Source: CAYSYH01 sp964435455 (GTDB lineage: Bacteria; Patescibacteriota; WWE3; 2-01-FULL-39-13; JAACPI01). From it: a DNA stretch of 7,832 nt. Every line of letters starts with the position of its first letter. Positions within the stretch are counted from its first letter, which is position 1. Location of the stretch: positions 1-7,832 of the forward strand of contig CAYSYH010000036.1 in assembly GCA_964435455.1 (NCBI GenBank), written 5' to 3'. Positions 1-6,242 of this stretch are shown one piece after another. Below the pieces are notes generated by a model, which was not told where the DNA came from, did no database searches, and saw nothing but the letters and a program-made list of their open reading frames with translations. The position numbers and the translations under genes were made by a program.

Positions 1-20
1 TCTATAAAGAATATAATATA

Positions 21-49
21 TTGTTTAAAATTAATCATACTTGTAAAAT
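21..49 (+). promoter_or_regulatory. Putative sigma70-type promoter of the ATP-cone nuclease gene
   Basis: A TTGTTT hexamer at 21-26 is followed after exactly 17 bases by TAAAAT at 44-49. The -10 box ends 8 bases before the ATG at 58, so the predicted transcription start (about 6-7 bases past the -10) falls at roughly 55-57. That gives a leaderless or almost leaderless message. No purine-rich Shine-Dalgarno sequence lies before the ATG. An alternative TATAAT occurs at 12-17 but would need its -35 outside the window. The assignment is strengthened by the same TAAAAT-to-ATG spacing before three other genes here. Confidence 0.55.
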
Positions 50-57
50 TATAGTTA

Positions 58-876
58 ATGTCCAACCCGATATATGTTAAAAAAGCATCTGGGGAAATAG
101 AGATTTTTAACCCAAAGAAAGTAATTAATTCATTAAAAAGATCTGGTGCTTCTAATAAAGAAATAAAAGAAGTATTAAAGGAAGTATATAAAAATCTATA
201 CCCTAAAATAACCACAAAAGAAATTTATAAAATAGTTTTTGATACTTTACGGAATCTAAATGCAAATGGTTCTTACATAGCAAATAAATACAGTTTAAAA
301 AAAGCTATAGCACAATTTGGTCCTACAGGCTACCCCTTTGAAAAATTTTTTGCTGGCTTATTGAATGAAATTGGGTACAAAACTCAAACAAATGTTATAT
401 TAAAAGGAAAGTGTGTAAATCACGAAGTAGATGTGTTGGCATTAAAAAACAATAAAAAAATTTTTATAGAAGCAAAGTTTCATAAAAAACAGGGTTTTAA
501 AACAGATATAAAAACTGCTTTGTACGTATACGCAAGATTTTTAGATTTAAATCAAATAAATGGGAAAAACACAGAAATGTGGCTAATAACAAATACAAAA
601 GTAACAGAAGAAGTTAAAAAATTTGCAAAGTGCCGAAATTTTAAAGTAATAAGCTGGGATTATCCTCAAGGGTTCTCTTTAAGAGAGATAATAGATAAAA
701 CACACTTACACCCTATAACCGCATTAGCTAGTCTGGATGCTTTTACAAGAGAAAATCTTTTAAATAATGGAATAGTATTTTGCAAAGATATTAAAAACAA
801 AAAAAATATGTTTAGAAATAAAAAACTATATAATAAAGTAATAGAAGAAGCAGCCCACCTTTGCGGAAAAGCTTAA
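58..876 (+). CDS. Putative ATP-cone / PD-(D/E)XK restriction-endonuclease-like protein
   Basis: The protein has 272 residues with no signal peptide or membrane segment. Residues about 5-85 resemble an ATP-cone, the nucleotide-sensing module of ribonucleotide reductase and NrdR: a basic start, a GEIEIFNP-type strand, then a helical bundle. Residues about 92-200 look like an Mrr/type IV restriction endonuclease core, with E95 in FEKFF, D125 in HEVDVLAL and E138-x-K140 in IEAKF, so the PD-(D/E)XK catalytic set is complete. The last 60 residues contain a HPITALASL stretch and a short helical segment ending GIVFCKDI, possibly helix-hairpin-helix-like. I recognise the architecture, but its biological role is not established to my knowledge. 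Inference: a nucleotide-responsive DNA nuclease, perhaps in defence or repair. The ATG at 58 is chosen because a promoter lies just upstream. The gene is alone on its strand and ends 2 bases from the stop of truB. No methyltransferase or other restriction partner is visible. Confidence 0.75.
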   Translation: MSNPIYVKKASGEIEIFNPKKVINSLKRSGASNKEIKEVLKEVYKNLYPKITTKEIYKIVFDTLRNLNANGSYIANKYSLKKAIAQFGPTGYPFEKFFAGLLNEIGYKTQTNVILKGKCVNHEVDVLALKNNKKIFIEAKFHKKQGFKTDIKTALYVYARFLDLNQINGKNTEMWLITNTKVTEEVKKFAKCRNFKVISWDYPQGFSLREIIDKTHLHPITALASLDAFTRENLLNNGIVFCKDIKNKKNMFRNKKLYNKVIEEAAHLCGKA

Positions 877-881
877 TATTA
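874..881. other. Shared palindrome TAATATTA carrying both stops of convergent genes
   Basis: The TAA stop of the plus-strand nuclease gene (874-876) and the TAA stop of minus-strand truB (read from 881 to 879) are the two ends of one perfect 8-base palindrome, with only TA between them. There is no hairpin plus T-tract here. The two transcripts must therefore read into each other's 3' end or stop by a mechanism not visible in the sequence. Confidence 0.6.
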
Positions 882-1673
882 TACACTCCAAATACCAAGA
901 GATTTTCGCACTATTTTATAAGAAACAAAAGGTATTTTTAAAGATTTTGATAAATCCCTCACTAAAGATCTAACATAAAAACCAGAACTAACTTCTAAAT
1001 CTATTTTTACAATTAAAAATTCATTAGAAAGTCTATTTGCAGATTTTAAATATAAATAACGATTAATTATTTTATCTTGTCTATAATCTTTATTAATTTT
1101 TTTTGCATTATTTAATATATAATTAACCAAAAAATCTTTTTTTATATAATAGGCTCCTGTAATTTTAAAATATTTAATATATGCTATTGTAGGCTTTAAA
1201 TTAGGTAATTTCTTTGTACCACTTTCTCTAAACAATTTTAGGAGATATGGTTTAGAAAGGTTTTTGTAACTAACTTTAGGAGGTATTTGCCAACGCATAG
1301 ATTGTAAACTTTGTAAATTTAAATAAATTAAACTTTTAAGTCCTTTGTATGTATAAGCTTTTTTATAATTATACTTTTTTACTAAACCTAATAAATCATA
1401 GGTGTCGGTTGTAAAACCAACTAATAAATGCAATGTGTATTTTTTAGGAAGCTTTTTTAAAGGTTTTTCCAAAAAACGAAGTTTAGCAGGGATAAATACC
1501 ATTAAACCTTCTGCAAAAGCATCTAAATTACCCAAATGGTAATATTTTTGTTGATAAATATGCTCTAATTGTTGAAGTAATTTATAAGGCAGTTCACCCG
1601 GTTTTTTATATATTACTTTAGGAATTAAATTATGATAAAGCTTAGTTTTTAAGTTCTTTAAGTTTAGATTCAC
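879..1673 (-). CDS. truB: TruB-family tRNA pseudouridine(55) synthase, divergent, lacking a C-terminal domain
   Basis: TruB isomerises U55 to pseudouridine in the T-loop of tRNAs. The 264-residue protein shows a family-like order of motifs. A KKPGELPY segment near 23-30 matches the usual VDKPxGxTS region. HLGNLDAFAEG at 46-56 carries the probable catalytic D51. Next come KKYTLHLLVGFTTDTYD (77-93), QIPPKVSYK (129-137, usual QxPPxYSA) and SSGFYVRSLVRDL (229-241, usual CSxGTYIRSLxxDL) with R235. Oddities: the normally near-invariant GTLDP reads GNLDA, there is a Lys/Tyr/Asn-rich insertion of roughly 40 residues around 172-215, and the chain ends right after the catalytic core with no PUA-like domain. 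The start is a GTG at 1673, inside the 3' end of rplS (32-base overlap), preceded by a weak AAAGGA. No later Met precedes the catalytic region. It is probably translated from the rplS message. The family call is good; activity is inferred from the retained Asp. Confidence 0.82.
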   Translation of the reverse strand: MNLNLKNLKTKLYHNLIPKVIYKKPGELPYKLLQQLEHIYQQKYYHLGNLDAFAEGLMVFIPAKLRFLEKPLKKLPKKYTLHLLVGFTTDTYDLLGLVKKYNYKKAYTYKGLKSLIYLNLQSLQSMRWQIPPKVSYKNLSKPYLLKLFRESGTKKLPNLKPTIAYIKYFKITGAYYIKKDFLVNYILNNAKKINKDYRQDKIINRYLYLKSANRLSNEFLIVKIDLEVSSGFYVRSLVRDLSKSLKIPFVSYKIVRKSLGIWSV

Positions 1674-2151
1674 GTCTTCCTTTAAGACCTCGTAAATAAT
1701 AAAGTTTTGCCCTACGAACTTTTGCTCTCTTTAGTACTTTTATATCTACTATTTTAGGAGAATATACAGGAAAAATTCTTTCTACACCTATATTACCAGC
1801 CCCTACCCTACGAACAGTAAAGGTTTTAGATATACCCATACCTTTACAAGATATAATAATACCTTCAAAAGGCTGAACTCTTTCTTTATTTCCTTCAATT
1901 ATTTTATAAAAAACCTTAACGGTGTTACCTACTTTTATATGTTGTATATAATCAAATTCTTTTGGGGAACGTTTAACATCCAACTCTTTTTTAACGGTAC
2001 TATCAGCTTTTATAGAACTACCTTTATTTACAACAGATTTATTAAGGACCTTTTCAGGTTTATAAGAATCAGTATTAACTGCAACATCTTTCTTATCATC
2101 AGATTTACCTGCAATAGGCTTATTAGATAATTCTTTTTTAGGTTCACTCAT
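1642..2151 (-). CDS. rplS: 50S ribosomal protein bL19 with long N-terminal extension
   Basis: bL19 is a large-subunit protein located near the interface with the 30S subunit. From the ATG at 2151 it has 169 residues. The conserved core runs from about residue 72 to 166, with VGNTVKV, EGNKERVQPFEGIII, FTVRRVGAGNIGVER, SPKIVDIKV and RRAKLYYLRG, all strong bL19 signatures. The core is preceded by about 60 Lys/Ser/Asp/Val-rich residues with no evident fold, versus roughly 15 in Escherichia coli, so this is an unusually long and probably disordered tail. The reading frame is open back to a TTG at 2190. That TTG is the -35 hexamer of the rplS promoter, which argues for the ATG at 2151. No Shine-Dalgarno sequence precedes either candidate. 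The 3' end overlaps truB by 32 bases, suggesting an rplS-truB operon with coupled translation. Confidence 0.93.
   Translation of the reverse strand: MSEPKKELSNKPIAGKSDDKKDVAVNTDSYKPEKVLNKSVVNKGSSIKADSTVKKELDVKRSPKEFDYIQHIKVGNTVKVFYKIIEGNKERVQPFEGIIISCKGMGISKTFTVRRVGAGNIGVERIFPVYSPKIVDIKVLKRAKVRRAKLYYLRGLKGRRESKLKELKN
1678..1683 (-). promoter_or_regulatory. Weak Shine-Dalgarno-like AAAGGA before the truB GTG
   Basis: On the minus strand AAAGGA is followed by four bases and then the GTG at 1673. The spacing is short and the bases also encode Lys-Gly in bL19, so it could be chance. It is noted because it is the only SD-like element before any start in this window, and it belongs to a gene that cannot be leaderless. 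Confidence 0.3.
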
Positions 2152-2161
2152 AACAGTAAGG

Positions 2162-2190
2162 ATTTTAGCACGCAAAAAAGGTATATTCAA
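2162..2190 (-). promoter_or_regulatory. Extended -10 promoter of rplS (-truB)
   Basis: On the minus strand a TTGAAT hexamer (2190-2185) is followed after exactly 17 bases by TAAAAT (2167-2162), which is itself preceded by TGC, giving an extended -10 TGCTAAAAT. Ten bases separate the -10 from the ATG at 2151, so the leader would be only about 3-4 bases. The -35 starts directly after the TAG stop of clpE, so rplS can be expressed independently of the heat-shock-type gene upstream. Confidence 0.7.
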
Positions 2191-4308
2191 CTATTTGCTC
2201 TGTTTTGATGTATCTAATACTTTTGCAGAATTTTTAGAAACAACAGCAAAAGATAAAGAATCATTATTAATGCTAATATTTAACCCATCGCCTTTATTAA
2301 CCTTTTCGGATATTATTAATTTGCTAATTTCGTCATTTATGTTTTTTTGTATAAAACGTTTTATGGGGCGTGCTCCAAATTCGGGATTAAAAGATTTACC
2401 TGCAATATAGTTTACTACAGGTTTATCGTAACTTACACGTATTTTTTGATCTTTTAATAAATCACTAACCTTTGATAGTTGCATTTTAACTATTTTAGAT
2501 AATTCTTTTAAGGTTAATTCTTTAAATACAACTATTTCATCAATTCTATTTATAAATTCGGGCTTGAATTTTTCCTTTAATATAGAATCTAAATTTTCTT
2601 CTAATTTTTGATGGGCTTTTTTATACTCGTTAGAGTCTTTAACAAATCCTATCTCTTGTTTTTGTATAATATTTGTACCAATATTAGAGGTCATTATTAT
2701 TATAGTATTTTTAAAATCTACGGTTCTTCCTTTGCTGTCTGTCAAACGCCCTTCATCCATTATTTGTAATAGTATATTAAATATTTCAGGATGTGCCTTT
2801 TCTATTTCATCTAAAAGAATAATAGAAAAAGGTCTTCTGCGCACAGCTTCGGTAAGTTGCCCTGCGTCATCATAACCAACATAACCAGGGGGGGCCCCTA
2901 CCAACCTAGAAGCTGTATGCTTTTCTCCATATTCGGACATATCAATACGTACTAACATGCTCTCATCTCCATATAACTCTTTAGCTAAAGCCTTGGATAA
3001 TTCTGTCTTACCAACCCCTGTAGGGCCTAAAAATAAAAATGTACCAATAGGTCTGTTAGGGTCTTTTAAGCCAGAACGTGCCCTACGTATAGCGTGCGAA
3101 ACAGTTTGTATAGCTGTATCTTGACCTACAACATACTTATGAAGCCTTTTTTCTAATTTTAACAGTTTTTCACGTTCTTCTACAGTTAATTGTTCCAAAG
3201 GTATGCCGGTAGATTGAGATATTACAGAAGCAATATCATATTTAGTAACATAAGGAACTTTTTCTAACTTAGTTTTTGTCCATAAATCCATTAATTCATC
3301 ACGTACTTTTTTCAGGCTTTCTATTTCTTGGTCCAGAACTTCTTTGCTTTTTACATCATCGGCCTTGTTTCTTTTTTTAACAAGTTTTAATAATTGCTCG
3401 TTAACCTCCCGCAAATTTGCAGGTTCTTTTACAGTAGAAAGCCTTACTTTTGCACCTGCTTCATCTAACAAATCTATAGCTTTATCAGGTAAAAACTTAT
3501 CATTAATATATTTATGGCTTAATTCTACTGCGGATTTTAAAGCAGACTTTCTATACTTTACCTGGTGATGAGCTTCATATCTATTAACAAGACCTTCTAA
3601 AATTTGCACAGCTTCTTTTAAAGTAGGTTCAGAAACTAAAACTGTTTGAAACCTTCTTTCTAAAGCAGCATCTTTTTCTATTTTTCTTCTATATTCCTCT
3701 AATGTAGTGGCACCAATTAATTGCAATTCACCACGTGCTAAATAAGGCTTTAATATATTAGCAGCATCCATTGCTCCCTCTGCAGCACCAGCACCCACTA
3801 CTGTATGTAATTCATCAATAAATAATATAACTTGACCTTTAGCTTGTTGAACCTCTTTAATTATATCCTTTAAACGCTTTTCAAAAACGCCTCTATGTGC
3901 AGCACCAGCTATCATATTTGCCATATCTAAGGATATAACTTTTTTACCTCTTAAGGTTTCGGGTACTTGATTATTTACTATCCTTTGTGCAAGTCCTTCA
4001 ACTATAGCCGTTTTACCAACACCTGGTTCACCTATTAATACAGGATTATTTTTTACTCTTCTACTTAAAACATGTATAACTCTTTCTATCTCAGAATTTC
4101 GGCCTACTACTGGATCTAAACGATTATCACGAGCAAGTTCAGTTAGATCAATTCCATATTTTTTTAATTCTTCTGAAGAAACTCCATTAGAATTTTGTAT
4201 TTCTTCAAAACATTGCCTACAAAGCGCAATATAAACATTACGCCCATTAATAAATTGAGTTGTTTGCAATTCAGCAGGCCTTTTCTGGCATCTTTGACAA
4301 ATTATCAT
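2191..4308 (-). CDS. clpE: ClpE-type (ClpC-related) AAA+ unfoldase with N-terminal zinc finger
   Basis: This is a 705-residue Hsp100 ATPase that should unfold proteins and feed them to ClpP in the cytoplasm. Instead of the ClpC N-domain it begins with a four-cysteine zinc-finger pattern (C4, C7, C30, C33), the hallmark of ClpE. AAA-1: GEPGVGKT (93-100), Walker B D165-E166, LIGATT sensor (198-202), arginine fingers R218/R219. A short charged coiled-coil middle domain lies at about 295-347. AAA-2: GPTGVGKT (428-435), LLDEIEKAHPE with D500-E501, pore loop GYVG (475-478), R588 arginine finger, FGARP sensor 2 (R647). An IGF tripeptide (553-555) matches the ClpP-docking loop, separating it from ClpB. 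Pore loop 1 of AAA-1 reads AGAAHRG, without the usual tyrosine. From memory, Firmicute ClpE also lacks it. Automatic annotation may call it ClpC. A CIRCE operator overlies its promoter. The ATG at 4308 lies 6 bases from the -10. It ends with TAG, unlike its neighbours. Confidence 0.93.
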   Translation of the reverse strand: MIICQRCQKRPAELQTTQFINGRNVYIALCRQCFEEIQNSNGVSSEELKKYGIDLTELARDNRLDPVVGRNSEIERVIHVLSRRVKNNPVLIGEPGVGKTAIVEGLAQRIVNNQVPETLRGKKVISLDMANMIAGAAHRGVFEKRLKDIIKEVQQAKGQVILFIDELHTVVGAGAAEGAMDAANILKPYLARGELQLIGATTLEEYRRKIEKDAALERRFQTVLVSEPTLKEAVQILEGLVNRYEAHHQVKYRKSALKSAVELSHKYINDKFLPDKAIDLLDEAGAKVRLSTVKEPANLREVNEQLLKLVKKRNKADDVKSKEVLDQEIESLKKVRDELMDLWTKTKLEKVPYVTKYDIASVISQSTGIPLEQLTVEEREKLLKLEKRLHKYVVGQDTAIQTVSHAIRRARSGLKDPNRPIGTFLFLGPTGVGKTELSKALAKELYGDESMLVRIDMSEYGEKHTASRLVGAPPGYVGYDDAGQLTEAVRRRPFSIILLDEIEKAHPEIFNILLQIMDEGRLTDSKGRTVDFKNTIIIMTSNIGTNIIQKQEIGFVKDSNEYKKAHQKLEENLDSILKEKFKPEFINRIDEIVVFKELTLKELSKIVKMQLSKVSDLLKDQKIRVSYDKPVVNYIAGKSFNPEFGARPIKRFIQKNINDEISKLIISEKVNKGDGLNISINNDSLSFAVVSKNSAKVLDTSKQSK

Positions 4309-4314
4309 ACATTA

Positions 4315-4343
4315 ATTTTAGCACTCATTATATTTGAGTGCAA
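4315..4343 (-). promoter_or_regulatory. Extended -10 promoter of clpE
   Basis: Reading the minus strand, TTGCAC (4343-4338) is followed after 17 bases by TAAAAT (4320-4315), preceded by TGC to form TGCTAAAAT. Only 6 bases separate the -10 from the ATG at 4308, placing the predicted start point on or next to the A of the initiator codon. The message would be leaderless. The -35, spacer and first -10 bases lie within the CIRCE inverted repeat. Confidence 0.72.
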
Positions 4344-4344
4344 G
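4318..4344. promoter_or_regulatory. CIRCE operator (predicted HrcA binding site)
   Basis: The plus strand reads TTAGCACTC (4318-4326), nine bases, then GAGTGCAAG (4336-4344). The consensus CIRCE element is TTAGCACTC-N9-GAGTGCTAA. The left arm is perfect and the right arm differs at two outer positions, so 16 of 18 arm positions match with the exact N9 spacing. The element covers the -35 to -10 region of the clpE promoter, the position expected for HrcA repression relieved by heat or misfolded protein. The hrcA gene itself is not in this window. Confidence 0.92.
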
Positions 4345-4364
4345 AACTTTATATAGAATATTTT

Positions 4365-6182
4365 TTAATGCTCCCATTGTATAGATACTCCCCCATCTGC
4401 TTCTATAGGACATCTTTTTAAAAAAGCCTCACCTGCTTTTATCATCTCCTCATATTGTATTTGGTAAGCTCTTTCTGCATGTTCTTTAGAAGCTTCAGAT
4501 ACAATTTCGTCGTGTAAAGTGTGTATTATACCAGCATCTAATCTTTCTTTTTTAAATCTTGCGTTAATACGTACCATAGCTAGCTTTGTCATATCTGCAC
4601 TAGTACCCTGTATAGGTGTATTTTTTGAAGCTCTTTCTATTTTCCCTATTTCTCTATTATAGTTCGGATCAGAAGGATCAGGCAATTCAAAAAATCTTTT
4701 TCTTCCTAAAACTGTACTCACAAAACCTTTTTCCACACCACTTTTAGCAACAGACTCTAACCAATTCTTAATTTTAGGCATTTTACTAAAATACTTATCA
4801 ACTAATTCTCTAGCCTCATCAACACTGACACCTATTTGAGAAGCTATTGAGGTAGGGCCTCTACCATACATTAAACCAAAATTTATTGTTTTAGCAGCTT
4901 GCCTTAATTCAGGGTGCTTTTTTTTAAAATCTTCTGTGTATTCAACTCCATACATTTGGGCGGCAGTTAAAGAGTGTAAATCTTTTCCTGTTTTATATGC
5001 TTCTAACAAAGTTTCATCACCAGATAAATCTGCTAAAACTCGCATTTCCTGTTGTGAATAATCTGTAGTAATAAGTCTACGTCCTTTAGGAGCCCTAAAA
5101 AATGTCCTAAACACGGCACCCTCACCTCTAGAGGGTATCTGTTGCAAATTGGGGTTAGAGCAAGAAAACCTACCCGTAAATGTTCCCAATTGTTGATAAT
5201 CTGGATGTAACCTTTTTGTAACGGGATTTAATTTTTCAAGTAAAGTTTCGCCAAAAGCCGAAATTAATTTTTCGTATCCGCGATATTCTAACATTAATTT
5301 TGCTATAGGGTGATCTAATTTTTCTAAAACAGAAACTCCTGTAGAAGATACGTCTAAACCTAATTTATCATTAAATAATTCCATTAATTGTTGTTGGCTA
5401 TTTAAATTTATAACTTCTGCATAATTTCCAAATAAATCTAAAGATTTGATTTTATAATAAGGCCTTATAGCATCTTGAAGTTTTTGTGCTATTTTTTTTC
5501 GTTCGGCTTCTATTACCTTTATATGGTTTTTCCAAGCTTCAGCATCAATATAAAATCCACGTAACTCCATATCACCAACAACAGGAAGAACTTTAAATTC
5601 TAGTTTTGCCACCTGTGTTAAGTCATACTTTTTTAATAATTCATATTGTTTTTCAAAAATACCAAAGAGGACAATTATGTCTAAGGCAGCATATTTTAAT
5701 TGAGCTTTTGTTAAGCTACCAGTAAAATTACTAAATGTTTTACGAACCTCTTTTTCTAACGTTGCACCTAAATATCTCCTTGTTAAAGCAGCTAAGCTTC
5801 TGCCGTATTCAGCTCTAGATAGCCCCGACCTAATTATTGCCTCTGCAACCATAGTATCGTACATATTTTGAAGCTCCATGTTAAGAGATATTTTTAAAAC
5901 CTTGTAATCATAAATTGCATTTTGTAAAAGCTTCAATTTTTTAGTATCCTCAACCAAATTTTTGATTAATCTCCAGTCTTTGATAGAACGTACATCTATA
6001 ACATAAGAATATTTTTTTGAGCCAATTTGAAAAAGTAAAAGCTCGTTTGTGTAAGGATCCAAACTTGTACCTTCAGTATCTATAGCTATTATTGGTTCGT
6101 TTTTTAAAGTATCATAAACTTCTTTTAGCTGATTTTGCTTATTAATAAAAATAAATTTAGGATCTCTTAGAACATCAAACAT
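4365..6182 (-). CDS. polA: DNA polymerase I, 3'-5' exonuclease plus polymerase only (Klenow-like)
   Basis: Family A DNA polymerase of 605 residues with no 5'-3' (flap) nuclease domain, essentially a natural Klenow fragment. A DEDDy proofreading exonuclease occupies about 1-185, with D35-x-E37 (DTE), N88/D92 (NAIYD) and Y164/D168 (YAALD) all present. The polymerase part begins near LPVVGDMELRGFYID (199-213) and includes TGRFSCSNPNLQQIPSR (336-352), motif A DYSQQEMR (D374, steric-gate E378), motif B with R427, K431, F435 and Y439, and motif C TLHDE (D558, E559). All catalytic residues are intact. Motif A has Gln377 where most Pol I enzymes have Ile (Ile709 in E. coli, Ile614 in Taq). It presumably acts in gap filling and repair, with RNA-primer removal done by a separate nuclease or RNase H elsewhere. 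The ATG at 6182 lies 8 bases after an extended -10 box and has no Shine-Dalgarno sequence. It is separated from gatB by 60 bases and from clpE by 56. Confidence 0.95.
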   Translation of the reverse strand: MFDVLRDPKFIFINKQNQLKEVYDTLKNEPIIAIDTEGTSLDPYTNELLLFQIGSKKYSYVIDVRSIKDWRLIKNLVEDTKKLKLLQNAIYDYKVLKISLNMELQNMYDTMVAEAIIRSGLSRAEYGRSLAALTRRYLGATLEKEVRKTFSNFTGSLTKAQLKYAALDIIVLFGIFEKQYELLKKYDLTQVAKLEFKVLPVVGDMELRGFYIDAEAWKNHIKVIEAERKKIAQKLQDAIRPYYKIKSLDLFGNYAEVINLNSQQQLMELFNDKLGLDVSSTGVSVLEKLDHPIAKLMLEYRGYEKLISAFGETLLEKLNPVTKRLHPDYQQLGTFTGRFSCSNPNLQQIPSRGEGAVFRTFFRAPKGRRLITTDYSQQEMRVLADLSGDETLLEAYKTGKDLHSLTAAQMYGVEYTEDFKKKHPELRQAAKTINFGLMYGRGPTSIASQIGVSVDEARELVDKYFSKMPKIKNWLESVAKSGVEKGFVSTVLGRKRFFELPDPSDPNYNREIGKIERASKNTPIQGTSADMTKLAMVRINARFKKERLDAGIIHTLHDEIVSEASKEHAERAYQIQYEEMIKAGEAFLKRCPIEADGGVSIQWEH

Positions 6183-6190
6183 ACAATACT

Positions 6191-6199
6191 ATTTTAACA
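6191..6199 (-). promoter_or_regulatory. Extended -10 promoter of polA
   Basis: On the minus strand TGTTAAAAT (6199-6191) fits an extended -10 (TGn followed by TAAAAT). It ends 8 bases before the ATG at 6182, so the transcript is predicted to be leaderless. No good -35 is seen at 16-18 bases; a TTATCA at 6217-6212 is only 15 bases away. An extended -10 can work without one. Confidence 0.6.
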
Positions 6200-6242
6200 T
6201 AGGGTTTGAATTGATAAGATGGTAAAAAGAAAATAATAACTT

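Noticed and set aside
1939..2130. Plus-strand open frame of 63 codons opposite rplS.
   Set aside because: It mirrors the low-complexity coding of the bL19 tail and has no promoter, ribosome site or recognisable protein features.
2888..2898. Run of seven G followed by four C, unusual in such AT-rich DNA; possible phase-variation tract or quadruplex.
   Set aside because: It falls on the conserved GAPPGYVG codons of clpE AAA-2, whose Gly/Ala/Pro codons force high GC. A single tract gives no evidence of slippage.
6200..6242. T-rich stretch between gatB and polA as a possible terminator.
   Set aside because: The minus strand has a T-rich run after gatB but no inverted repeat before it, so intrinsic termination is not supported.
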